Source: Pseudomonas sivasensis
Lineage (GTDB): Bacteria; Pseudomonadota; Gammaproteobacteria; Pseudomonadales; Pseudomonadaceae
Assembly (NCBI RefSeq): GCF_013778505.1
Contig: NZ_JAAOWU010000001.1
Location: forward strand, 372,001 to 436,000
DNA length: 64,000 nucleotides
Reading direction: 5' to 3'
Shown here: positions 9,108 through 17,157 of the stretch, piece after piece
Numbering within the stretch: the first letter of the stretch is position 1
Layout of the letters: the number at the start of each line of letters is the position of its first letter
Program-made: the position numbers and the translations under genes
Notes under the pieces: model-generated
What the model was told of the DNA's origin: nothing
Databases searched by the model: none
The model's input: the letters and a program-made list of their open reading frames with translations, nothing else

Positions 9108-10145
9108 CTATTTTTCAGCGGTTTCAGGTTGAGCTTCTTCCTTGCCTGGGAAGACAAGGCTTGCAACCACACCGATCGCCAGTACAACCATAACGATCAG
9201 CAGGCTGGTGTTTGCATCGATTGTGTAGCCATGGTGGAACATGTGGTCGGTTGCGTTCAGGCCGAGTTTAATGGCGATGAAGAACAGCAGCGCGACTACA
9301 GATTTTTCCAGGTGGACCAGGTAGCGTTTCAGCGCTTCGAGCACGAAGTACATGGTACGCAGACCCAGGATCGCAAACAGCATGGCTGAGTAGACGATCA
9401 GCGGTTCACGACTAACCGCGATTACCGCCGGCACAGAGTCGAATGCGAACAGGACGTCAGACACTTCAGCCACAACAAGGCAAAGGAATAGCGGGGTAGC
9501 AAAAATTGTTCCTTTTGCTGCCAGGGTCATGCCTTTGTTTTCAGGCTTCTTCAACTCAACCTGAAGCTGTTTACGGCTGACGAAGAAGTTATGGCCATAG
9601 AGTTTCGGCCACACAGGGAACAGCTTCTGTGCGAAGCGGTAAGCCATGTGCTTGGAGTAGTCCTCTTCCTCGTCATCATCACCGCCGGCGCGCAGCATCA
9701 TAACTGCGGTCCATGCCACGATTACTGCGAAGACGATTTCGACCCACGGACCGAAAGCCAACAGTCCGGTACCAATGGCTACGAAGATGCCGCGGAACAC
9801 GATGGCGCCGATGATGCCCCAATACAGGACTCGGTGACGCATGCCGTCCGGCACTTTGAACCAGGCGAAAATCGCCATGAACACGAACAGGTTGTCGACG
9901 CTCAGAACCTTTTCCAATGCGTAGCCAGTTACAAACAGGCTGGCGACTTCCGGGCCGTGCTGTACGTATAGGAAGCCGGCGAACGCTAACGAGATAGCGA
10001 TCCAGAAGATCGACCAAATCGAAGCCTTAGCCAGGGAAATTGGCTTGTCACCGCGGTGAGTGACCATGTCGAGGAGAAGCGCGCTGAGTGCGATCCCGAC
10101 GAATACCGCCATGGTAAGCGGAGGGAAACCGATGTGAGTGTCCAA
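9108..10145 (-). CDS. terC: TerC family integral membrane protein
   Basis: This 345-residue protein has about nine hydrophobic segments. The TerC signature stretches are VASLFVTGYALEKVLSVDNL with the acidic D in a membrane helix, RHRVLYWGIIGAIVFRGIF, and SDVLFAFDSVPAVIAVSREP. An acidic cytoplasmic loop (GGDDDEEEDY) sits between. It begins with TTG at 10145, preceded by AAGGAGCGG. The first residues MDTHIGFPP match the known TerC start, which supports this rare codon. TerC is the membrane hub of ter systems and is related to metal (manganese) exporters; metal transport here is an inference. It is 11 bases after terB. Confidence 0.95.
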   Translation of the reverse strand: MDTHIGFPPLTMAVFVGIALSALLLDMVTHRGDKPISLAKASIWSIFWIAISLAFAGFLYVQHGPEVASLFVTGYALEKVLSVDNLFVFMAIFAWFKVPDGMRHRVLYWGIIGAIVFRGIFVAIGTGLLAFGPWVEIVFAVIVAWTAVMMLRAGGDDDEEEDYSKHMAYRFAQKLFPVWPKLYGHNFFVSRKQLQVELKKPENKGMTLAAKGTIFATPLFLCLVVAEVSDVLFAFDSVPAVIAVSREPLIVYSAMLFAILGLRTMYFVLEALKRYLVHLEKSVVALLFFIAIKLGLNATDHMFHHGYTIDANTSLLIVMVVLAIGVVASLVFPGKEEAQPETAEK

Positions 10146-10156
10146 AGTACCGCTCC

Positions 10157-10606
10157 TTAAAGTTCAAAATCAGCTGGGTTAAGGCCCAGCTCAAGGCAGA
10201 CCAAGCGGCACGCTGCTTTTTCTTTGTCATCGAAGTCGCCGTCAGACGCACCAATGGCGCAGCCGACGCGAACCAAGAGGCGTGCAGCGCCAGCATCGTT
10301 CTTGATCTTGCCGATAACCTTCAGTGCTTCGGCCTGGCCAAGCTGAAAATCGAACTCGAACTTTTCGCAGTGTGCGTTGAACGCCTTGATCACATCGCCC
10401 ATGTCGAACACTTTCAACTCAGGCGAGTTTTGAATGAAGCCGGTCATCTTCTGTTTTTCTTCAGAAGATATACCACCTGACGCCGCCGAGATGAGCGCGC
10501 AATTCGCAGTCATCGCATCAAGAAATTTCTGGTTCTTGAACTTCGAAACTTCAGTAGTCAGTGCTTCACGCGCTGCAACTACGTTTTGTTTAAGCCATGC
10601 AAACAT
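10157..10606 (-). CDS. terB: Tellurite resistance protein TerB
   Basis: A 149-residue all-helical protein. The TerB core is plain: NQKFLDAMTANCALISAASG, SSEEKQKMTGFI, ELKVFDMGDVI, and the acidic IGASDGDFDDKEK with ELGLNPADFEL at the end. The two acidic clusters match the metal-binding sites of the TerB fold. The frame is open five codons further to a TTG, but GGAGGAAAACAAC immediately before ATG 10606 makes this the start. TerB interacts with TerC and links the membrane protein to the TerD-type proteins in published ter complexes. It lies 45 bases after terA and 11 bases before terC. Confidence 0.93.
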   Translation of the reverse strand: MFAWLKQNVVAAREALTTEVSKFKNQKFLDAMTANCALISAASGGISSEEKQKMTGFIQNSPELKVFDMGDVIKAFNAHCEKFEFDFQLGQAEALKVIGKIKNDAGAARLLVRVGCAIGASDGDFDDKEKAACRLVCLELGLNPADFEL

Positions 10607-10651
10607 GTTGTTTTCCTCCAAGGGCGGGGTCGACAGACCCTGCCAGATTTT

Positions 10652-11833
10652 CTATTTGGAGCCTGCGCGCCAGTTCATGCCCCAGCCGTAAGCTTTGTCC
10701 ATAACTGCGTGACCTCGATGGAAGTCCACACGCCGAGAGACCTTAACGGCGCCGTTCACATTTTCAAGCATCGCAATGGCACACATTGGTTCACGGCCGC
10801 CTTCTTCATTGAGACGCACCTCAATTTCAGGTTGGCCTGGGATGAAAATGGTCACAACACCATCGGTTTCTCTCCAGTTCGGAGCACCCTCGTAGATGAA
10901 GGCGAAGACCAAGATCCGGCGGATTTCACTCCACTTGGTCCCGTTGATGTGCATCCACTCACCATCAGCGACAGAGCCAGTACGGTCGTCACCCATCAAC
11001 TGAATGAAAGGCTCACGTGTAAGACTACCGAACGATTTTCCGAGGGCTTGAACAACTCCCTTCTCGCCGTCCTGCAGTTCGTACAGGCAACCAACGTCCA
11101 GGTCGACGGATTGGCTTCGCTTGAAGAACCCGCCCGAGCTGCCTTTGTTCCAGTTCAAGTTCACCTTGATTTCGCCGAAACCGGCTGCAGTCTTTTCAAG
11201 ACTGATAGACGATCGTGTTTTATCGAGGGTGACCTTGCTCAGACTGATCGTAGATTTAGGTGCAGCGGCCGGAGCAGGCGGTGGCGTTTGTACCACAGGA
11301 GCGGGGGCAGGTGCTGGGGCCGGCGCTGGTGCGGCGACCTCTACACCAAAGTGCTTGGCCAACGGCTCAAGGCCGCCATTGAAGCCCTGGGCCACACAGC
11401 GGAATTTCCAGTCACCATTTCGGCGATAAAATTCGCCGAGGATGAGTGCTGTTTCCTTCATGCCGCCAGTAGGGATTTGGGCTTCAATGCCACCCGTCAC
11501 CACAACCGAAAGTTGTGACACGCGCTCAAAGCTCGCCTTGTTCTCGTAGATAGTGGCGGTAAGGGCCACTTTCTCAACTGCAGACTCAAGACGACTCGTA
11601 TCGAGGGAGAACACTGCGCGCCCGGCCGAGGACTCGGTCAGCTGAACGGCGCCACCCAGAATTTGAGGCTGGCCATAGAAACACATGTCGCCATCGCCTC
11701 GGACTTTGGCCGAGGCGCCCAGTGCGAAGGCCGAGACGTCAATGTCGGCCCCTGGGATTGGCGAGTAATTGATATCAACGCGAAGCTGGCCGCTGGCAAC
11801 CGGCGCATTACCACCAGGTACGAGATTCGCCAT
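10652..11833 (-). CDS. terA: Tellurium resistance protein TerA
   Basis: A 393-residue protein with two TerD-type domains. The first (1-165) lacks most acidic residues but keeps ALILGEFYRRNGDWKFRCVAQGFNGGL. An alanine/proline linker (AP repeats, residues 168-195) follows, then STISLSK and SSISLEK peptides. The second domain has SVDLDVGCLYEL and IQLMGDDRTG with a metal-loop pattern. The end DFHRGHAVMDKAYGWGMNW is typical for TerA. The start codon overlaps the terZ stop (TAATG), so the two are translationally coupled. It acts with terB and terZ in the cytoplasm; the molecular role is not known. Confidence 0.92.
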   Translation of the reverse strand: MANLVPGGNAPVASGQLRVDINYSPIPGADIDVSAFALGASAKVRGDGDMCFYGQPQILGGAVQLTESSAGRAVFSLDTSRLESAVEKVALTATIYENKASFERVSQLSVVVTGGIEAQIPTGGMKETALILGEFYRRNGDWKFRCVAQGFNGGLEPLAKHFGVEVAAPAPAPAPAPAPVVQTPPPAPAAAPKSTISLSKVTLDKTRSSISLEKTAAGFGEIKVNLNWNKGSSGGFFKRSQSVDLDVGCLYELQDGEKGVVQALGKSFGSLTREPFIQLMGDDRTGSVADGEWMHINGTKWSEIRRILVFAFIYEGAPNWRETDGVVTIFIPGQPEIEVRLNEEGGREPMCAIAMLENVNGAVKVSRRVDFHRGHAVMDKAYGWGMNWRAGSK

Positions 11834-12420
11834 TAGCGCAGCGCCTGAACGGCCAGAGTGATCAGGTCGTCGGCAGTTCGACCATTCGTGGTCGTACCGA
11901 TTGCCTTGAATTCCCAGTCACCATTCTCGCGGGTCAGGCTCGCCATGACGATTCCGGTGTGCCCACCTTTTTCCGATAGGTTGAAGCGTGCTAGCTCATT
12001 GTTGTTGCTGCCATTCACGATACGGCAGTAGGCCTTTTCGACCTTCTCAAATGACTGGCCGGTGAAGGAATTCACAGTAAAGATAAGGTACTTAACGGTT
12101 GAAGGCAGACGTTGCAGGTCAACATGGATCGTCTCATCATCCCCATCGCCATCGCCTGTACGGTTGTCACCGGAGTGCTGGATCGATCCGTCCAGGGACT
12201 TCAATTGGCGGAACCAGACCAGGTCGATTTTCTGAAAGTCGCTGTTGAGCAGAATGCAGGAAGCGTCGAGGTCGATCTCTGTACTGCCACCAAACATCTT
12301 GCCAAGGAAGCCTGCCGGCTTTACCGGGTCCCAACCCAAACCTAGGCTAATGCTAGTAAGCGAACTGCCGGCCGTTTTAGCCAGGGAGATGGATTGTTTT
12401 TTTTGCAGGGTGAGTGCCAT
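11833..12420 (-). CDS. terZ: Tellurium resistance protein TerZ
   Basis: A 195-residue TerD-family protein. It has the TerZ-specific insertion KPAGFLGKMFGGSTEIDLDA between GWDP and the first acidic motif. It also has the loop GDNRTGDGDGDDE and a C-terminal half (IVMASLTRENGDWEFKAIG) where TerD and TerE have ETAMxFxELYR. AAGGAG lies 7 bases before the ATG. It is the first of the canonical terZABCDE set and follows the broken HAD gene by about 80 bases. A promoter may lie in that gap, since the upstream gene is damaged, but none was recognised. Confidence 0.92.
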   Translation of the reverse strand: MALTLQKKQSISLAKTAGSSLTSISLGLGWDPVKPAGFLGKMFGGSTEIDLDASCILLNSDFQKIDLVWFRQLKSLDGSIQHSGDNRTGDGDGDDETIHVDLQRLPSTVKYLIFTVNSFTGQSFEKVEKAYCRIVNGSNNNELARFNLSEKGGHTGIVMASLTRENGDWEFKAIGTTTNGRTADDLITLAVQALR

Positions 12421-12502
12421 GGTTACGCTCCTTGTTGGTCGTCTGTGTTCATGTGCCGGTCAGCGTTGACCGTCACTTGCAGGTTGGCGTGCGCGACATT
12501 GC

Positions 12503-13175
12503 TCACGCCCCATTCCCGCTGCTATCTGCCCGCAGTCGAAGTCGACACCATGCGGGATGAAAGTTTCGCCAGTATGCTTCTTGCGCCGCAGCCAACAACT
12601 CGAAATCGCCGCGGGTGTCGCCCCATGCTTTAAACCGGTAATTGCCAAGTGACCCATACACAGCGTCAAGTCTGAGCACTTTGTTCTCGCATCTACAGTT
12701 GTTGCCAGTCATACGCCCGTTCAACAGACCGTCTTCCACTTCAAGCCCGGTACCGATCACCTTGATGCCAAGGCGATCTGCAAAAGGCTGGACAATCAAC
12801 GCTGGGGATGCAGAGAGCAACGACAGCACCAGCCTCTAGCTCAACTGCGACAGATTCTAAACCTGAAGGCCGCATGAGCTGTACCCAATACAACCCTCAG
12901 AATTTCACGGTTCGCTTTTGAAAGCACTTCACATCCTCGCCAGTAAGAAACGTACTGATCAGCTGTGCCTTCAACTCTTCACGTTTCAAATCCCGAGTCA
13001 GGAATCGGACGCTTGGCAGCGCAAGCCGCAAAATGCCTCGTTTAAATCCGATGCTTCCGAAAGCGAACTTCAGGAAAGGAACGAAGCTATCGCGCCGAGT
13101 CAGTGTGCCGTCGAAGTCTAAGACCGGCACCACCTGTGTTCGCTGCGTGGCTGCTTTGTCAGCTTTCAATGTCAT
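12503..13175 (-). pseudogene. HAD-IB family phosphatase, broken by frameshift and stops
   Basis: The N-terminal half starts at ATG 13175 and contains the catalytic motif VLDFDGTLTRRDSF, but stops at 12897 after about 92 codons. The C-terminal half is in another frame, ending at 12503. It carries motif II (LSASPALIV), LGIKVIGTGLE, the lysine region and the final acidic motif (AWGDTRGDFELLAAA). The bases in between (about 12830-12897) hold stops in both frames (TGA at 12897, TAG near 12836). Placed end to end the pieces would give a nearly full HAD-IB protein of about 220 residues. The start overlaps the CitE-like gene (ATGA). Such a phosphatase is a usual member of the Ter biosynthetic set, so this system may lack one step here. 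Confidence 0.8.
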
Positions 13176-14122
13176 CGCAGGGCCTCAGCCAAGCGGATAG
13201 GCGCCTCGACAGGACCTACATCCGGCTGACGAACTCCGTGCCATTCCGCTCGCTCAAGGATGTTGACCGCCCACTTGTAATGGGTCGCAGGCTCGCACAT
13301 GGCATCGTTGTGCTTGAACACTGCAGGAGCAACGTCACTGACAATCATCTTCGCGCAGTTGAGGTCTTCGAGGCTTACGCGCAACGTGTCCTGGATCGTG
13401 CTGATCTGCGATGGATGAATCGCCGTCTTGCCTACCAAGCCATGGGCGATGTCGAGTTCCAGCTCCTCCATCAGCAAATGCGGTGTCGCGAGTTGCTCGA
13501 ACACCGGTGCCGTGAGTGCGAAACCTTGGGATCCCATGACGCCTGCCAACATTGGGATCACGTAGCCCATAGGGGTGCTATAGAGCGTTGTTGCAGGATT
13601 CCTTCGAAGTCCAAGACTTCCCATCAGGTCGTTCCCACCGATACGTAGGGCGATAATCCGCTTATTCAGGCTCGCCTTCAGCGCCTGGCCCAACTCGACC
13701 ATTGCCACAGGGTTGAACACGTCTGTAGTTTCCAGCGTCGGCATGAGGTACAACGCCGGGTTCGTAACGGCCTGCTCCCATTCCCCTAGGTTGCGCAGGG
13801 TCAATTTCGGCACTACGAACCCATCAATGTGGGCCATCAAAGGCCAATCATTAAGCACAGCAGCCATCACCGAGTCTCGGGGACGAACAAACAGCAGCGG
13901 ACCATCGGACGGACGCCCACCGCGCTCGTTGATCGCGGTCAGCAGGCCATTCAGGTTTCTCAACGCCGTGTCGACGTCAATTTCCGCGATCGCATCCTCC
14001 AGACACACGACCAAAGAACGTAGTTCTGGAAGTTTTGTGCGGAAAACCACATCAAGCAGATCCGCACGTGTGGCCGGCATGTAAAGCGTTGCCCCCAGGG
14101 CGTAAGGAGAAAGGACTTTCAT
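13172..14122 (-). CDS. HpcH/HpaI aldolase / CitE-like lyase of the Ter biosynthetic operon
   Basis: A 316-residue TIM-barrel protein of the citrate-lyase beta (CitE) type. Visible motifs are LGATLYMPATRADL at the start, the LVVCLEDAI strand with the E-D pair used for metal/acyl binding, LLFVRPRDS with the arginine, and LRIGGNDLMG and KTAIHPSQI typical of the family end. It likely cleaves or forms a C-C bond in a small acyl or sugar-like substrate; the true substrate is unknown. Its start overlaps the StiP/PELOTA stop (TGATG) and its stop overlaps the broken HAD start (ATGA). This tight packing shows one operon. In published surveys of Ter operons, CitE-like enzymes accompany PRTases and ATP-grasp ligases. 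Confidence 0.85.
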   Translation of the reverse strand: MKVLSPYALGATLYMPATRADLLDVVFRTKLPELRSLVVCLEDAIAEIDVDTALRNLNGLLTAINERGGRPSDGPLLFVRPRDSVMAAVLNDWPLMAHIDGFVVPKLTLRNLGEWEQAVTNPALYLMPTLETTDVFNPVAMVELGQALKASLNKRIIALRIGGNDLMGSLGLRRNPATTLYSTPMGYVIPMLAGVMGSQGFALTAPVFEQLATPHLLMEELELDIAHGLVGKTAIHPSQISTIQDTLRVSLEDLNCAKMIVSDVAPAVFKHNDAMCEPATHYKWAVNILERAEWHGVRQPDVGPVEAPIRLAEALR

Positions 14123-15216
14123 CAGCTCACACTCCGAATGATGGTTACCGCCCGGTAAGGGCCTAATGCAGCACCCACCTCTTCCACAGCGACCCCAGCG
14201 CCCTCAGTCAGGTGCATGAGCAGCTGAACATCACTGTCGCTACGGCTGCGCACCAAGACGTGATCAGGTACGCGACGCAGTACCGCGCGTGTTGCTTCGG
14301 CAATACCAGGCTTTACTCGATTGAGATTGGTAATGCCGAACTGGGAGGCCAGAGACTTGACTACGTGCGAAGCTGCACCCTGCAGTTCAAAACGCTGGGT
14401 ATCGGCCCATGGAGAGGCTTGAGGAACCGTCCCCAGTGCCTTTCGCTTCTCCTCGATCTGCTCGATGAACTCGCGGGTTACATCGTGCTCACGCAGATGG
14501 TCATAAACCACACAACCATGCAGGCCTCCATCTGCGGGCCATATGGAGCGCGAAACCAGACCAGAAACCGTCGCACCAAGGATGCCGGAGGGCATAACCC
14601 AGTCATCAGCCGACGCGGACAACCACGCCCGGCCGCAGGGATCTGCCAGCACTACAAGCCGGGGTTCCTCAGGGAAGCGCGAGTCGCGATTGAGGCTGCG
14701 CTGAATCTCGCCAGAGATTGCGCCCTTCCCTGTCCAGCCATCGACGAAGACGATGTTCTCGGAACCATGTGCCTGAATGATGGCCTCGAGGGCGACTTTG
14801 TCGATCCCCCGATCTCGGACAATGCTGATTCCGTAGTGGTGCGCATCTCGACCCATGTCGAGCAGGGCCCGACGCAACAACACGCCGAGCGGCAAGCCAG
14901 CACGAACGAACGACACAAGCACAATAGAAAGGCCCGTGCATGCCTCGCTCAGCGCCAGCGCCAGGGACTGAACGTCCATGGCCATGCGGGTACCGTTTTG
15001 TTCGAGTGCGCGCTCGTAGAGGGCTTTGTGCACGTCAGTCGGCGCACTCTCAAGGCTGATCATTTCGGAGTAGTGCTTCTGCTTCGACTGAATCAGCCGC
15101 TCCTTCTCCAAGACATCAGTGGTCTCCATCTGAACGGCCTGCAGCAGGAACTGAACATCATCTGCTGCATAGCTGCCGCTCCCAACGGTAACCAGACCTG
15201 CAATAGCCTTAGTCAT
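14122..15216 (-). CDS. StiP family protein: PRTase-like domain with C-terminal PELOTA RNA-binding domain
   Basis: The database family name is 'cysteine protease StiP', but the body (about residues 30-270) is a phosphoribosyltransferase-like fold. The phosphate loop NIVFVDGWTGKGAISGEI and the earlier LVSFVRAGLPLGVLLRR support a PRPP-type binding site. The last 90 residues (VKPGIAEATRAVLRRVPDHV, then LLMHLTEGAGVAVEEV) resemble a PELOTA-type RNA-binding domain. ATG 15216 has TTGGAGGGAAAG upstream; a TTG five codons earlier is less likely. It overlaps the HAD gene by 8 bases. It probably takes part in making a nucleoside-like metabolite; whether it acts as transferase, glycosidase or protease is not settled. 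Confidence 0.83.
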   Translation of the reverse strand: MTKAIAGLVTVGSGSYAADDVQFLLQAVQMETTDVLEKERLIQSKQKHYSEMISLESAPTDVHKALYERALEQNGTRMAMDVQSLALALSEACTGLSIVLVSFVRAGLPLGVLLRRALLDMGRDAHHYGISIVRDRGIDKVALEAIIQAHGSENIVFVDGWTGKGAISGEIQRSLNRDSRFPEEPRLVVLADPCGRAWLSASADDWVMPSGILGATVSGLVSRSIWPADGGLHGCVVYDHLREHDVTREFIEQIEEKRKALGTVPQASPWADTQRFELQGAASHVVKSLASQFGITNLNRVKPGIAEATRAVLRRVPDHVLVRSRSDSDVQLLMHLTEGAGVAVEEVGAALGPYRAVTIIRSVS

Positions 15217-15967
15217 GGACTTTCCCTCCAACCAGCTTGGCTAATTGGCTACGCGCTGGGGTCGCCCACATATGGCACTCCCGCATGAAACCGAGGTCAG
15301 TGATGCTGTCCCCAAAGCCCAGCACCGGACGCTCACCATGGGCCTTACGATCACGGCGCAACAATTCTTGAACAGCCACTTCCTTCGACAGGCCCTGCGG
15401 CAAGAACGCGAGGTTGTTGGAATTGCCGTGGATGTGCATGCCGTCCAATAAACCGCGGGCCTGTACTTCAGCGAGAACCGTTTGCAGGACTTCATCATTG
15501 GATTCGTTGTGCTTGGTCACCACGTAGTGGCGTAGGCCTTCTTCCTCGACAACCCATCCGCGCAAGGAAATACCAAGCTCCTTGCCAATGGCAAGGGTTG
15601 CTTCACTGAGGCATGGCAAGCGATTCTGATAGTCAGCAAGAACATCGCTCATGCGAGCTTGCCATTCCTCGTCAAGCTTTCCATCAGCACCAAGGATCAC
15701 GCCGCCATGCGAGCAGACGGCACCGTGCATAAAAGGCAGTTTCACACGACTGAATGCTTCAACGCTGCGCGCTGTAACTGGGACCACGTCGGTCGTGGAC
15801 AGGAGCCACTGGGCGAGGGAGTGTTGGACCGTACTCATGTAGCCATTGGGCTGTCCCTCGATATCGAGAGTCGCAGTAATCCGCTGAGAACCTTCTGGCA
15901 TTTTGCGAGCAGTCTGGAACAGGGTGTCGTCGAGATCGACCAGGGTGAGGGGGCGCTTATTGACCAT
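15209..15967 (-). CDS. HAD superfamily hydrolase of the Ter biosynthetic operon
   Basis: A 252-residue HAD phosphatase of the Cof / sucrose-phosphatase-like type. Motif I is LVDLDDTLFQT, motif II sits at DVVPVTARS, and the final acidic motif is VLGFGDSITDLGFM. The cap region between them is about 100 residues long and includes the GMHIHGNSNNLAFLP strand typical for these caps. Start ATG 15967 has GGAGGTGAT close upstream; the TTG two codons earlier is not needed. It overlaps the PRTase gene by 11 bases and the StiP gene by 8. A sugar- or nucleotide-phosphate substrate is likely but unknown. It is distinct from the broken HAD-IB gene further down. Confidence 0.85.
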   Translation of the reverse strand: MVNKRPLTLVDLDDTLFQTARKMPEGSQRITATLDIEGQPNGYMSTVQHSLAQWLLSTTDVVPVTARSVEAFSRVKLPFMHGAVCSHGGVILGADGKLDEEWQARMSDVLADYQNRLPCLSEATLAIGKELGISLRGWVVEEEGLRHYVVTKHNESNDEVLQTVLAEVQARGLLDGMHIHGNSNNLAFLPQGLSKEVAVQELLRRDRKAHGERPVLGFGDSITDLGFMRECHMWATPARSQLAKLVGGKVHD

Positions 15968-17084
15968 CGACAATCACCTCCGCGCTCAGGGATTCTATCA
16001 GGGCGGCGGACACAGCCTGCTCAGGTGTTTCCGAGCAAATAAGGACACGATCAAATTGCCCTGGGCTGACATTGTAGAGGAAGTTGGGGATACCGAGACC
16101 GTAGTTGTCCGCGAACGACAAAGCGTGACCGATGGCATGGCCCAGTGCGATTGGTGAGCGACTGGTCGAACTGAAATGCACATCAGCACCAGCACGCTCC
16201 AAGCGCTCGGCGAGCAAAAACGGACGCCAGACAAATTCGCTGGTACCAACCACGAGTACGCGCTCACCCGCTTTGACTTTCAGATCGAGAGCCAAAGTGT
16301 CTTCTACACAGCGAATACCATGGCGCCCCCAATCGCTTTCCGTCGACAACGGCCACACTCCGGGCTCGATGCTGCCCACGGCCGGCATTTCCGGCAGCGG
16401 CGCATCAGCGTCCTCGTGGAAGGTATACGACCCCTGCAACAGCGAAACCTGATGAGCAGAGTCACCGATGGTTTTGCGCACCGCATCGCCAGACCAATCC
16501 GTCAGTACGCACGTCACCACGCGCTCTACCTGAGTCAGGCCGGCATCGACCAGCGCACGGTGAAGATTGATGAAGGTTTTGCCCGTCGAGGCTTCGTCGT
16601 CGACCAGCACTAGCGAACGGGCATTTAACATCATTTCCCGAACGTCGGCATCGATCGGCAAATGAATGAGGTGCGCACTGGCGTGACTATGTTCTTCTTC
16701 AAAACGGGCGAACAGGTCATTGCCAGTAGGGTGGCGTGTGCTGACCATGTAAACCGTGTCCGGGCGCGTCGCGCTGTATGCGCGATGCACACCAGCACCC
16801 AGGCCAACTGCTGTTTCAGCCATGCCGATAACGAGTACGGGCCCAGGCAGGTCGTCAGGAATTTGTGAAGCGAGGCTATTGAAGCTTGAATTCATGATCG
16901 AAGGCCGCACAGGTATGTGGCGACCGAGTACTTTGGACACGAAAAGAAACGCACGCTTTGGATTACGGCGCTCGGCAAAACCGAACAAGGAGTCCGGGTC
17001 GATATGTGTGGCATCGACAGTGACATCGAGACGCCCGCGCATCAGTTGTGCGCTTAGAGCTTGTTTAACTGCGTTACATTCCAT
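15957..17084 (-). CDS. Phosphoribosyltransferase with C-terminal TRSP domain
   Basis: A 375-residue protein. The PRTase half has the PRPP-binding loop SLVLVDDEASTGKTF at about residues 152-166 and an upstream GMAETAVGLGAGV strand. The C-terminal half holds the TRSP signature as TSRSPIALGHAIGHALSF, followed by FLYNVSPGQFDRVLICSET. This pairing (PRTase_2 plus TRSP) is found almost only in Ter-linked biosynthetic operons. It probably attaches or removes ribose-phosphate from a base-like molecule. AGGA stands before ATG 17084. The stop overlaps the HAD gene, while a 70-base gap separates it from the TerD-protease gene upstream. Confidence 0.85.
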   Translation of the reverse strand: MECNAVKQALSAQLMRGRLDVTVDATHIDPDSLFGFAERRNPKRAFLFVSKVLGRHIPVRPSIMNSSFNSLASQIPDDLPGPVLVIGMAETAVGLGAGVHRAYSATRPDTVYMVSTRHPTGNDLFARFEEEHSHASAHLIHLPIDADVREMMLNARSLVLVDDEASTGKTFINLHRALVDAGLTQVERVVTCVLTDWSGDAVRKTIGDSAHQVSLLQGSYTFHEDADAPLPEMPAVGSIEPGVWPLSTESDWGRHGIRCVEDTLALDLKVKAGERVLVVGTSEFVWRPFLLAERLERAGADVHFSSTSRSPIALGHAIGHALSFADNYGLGIPNFLYNVSPGQFDRVLICSETPEQAVSAALIESLSAEVIVDGQ

Positions 17085-17157
17085 GAAACAAATTCCTAGG
17101 GTAGCGTGAGGTCGATAACCTAACGTCTCTTCCGCAGCTTTAAAGTCAAAATAGGGG

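Noticed and set aside
10586..11518. A 310-codon plus-strand frame opposite terA
   Set aside because: terA is certain from its domains; the opposite frame has no family features.
14212..15288. A 358-codon plus-strand frame opposite the StiP gene
   Set aside because: It lies fully over an overlapping operon of known genes and has shadow-like composition.
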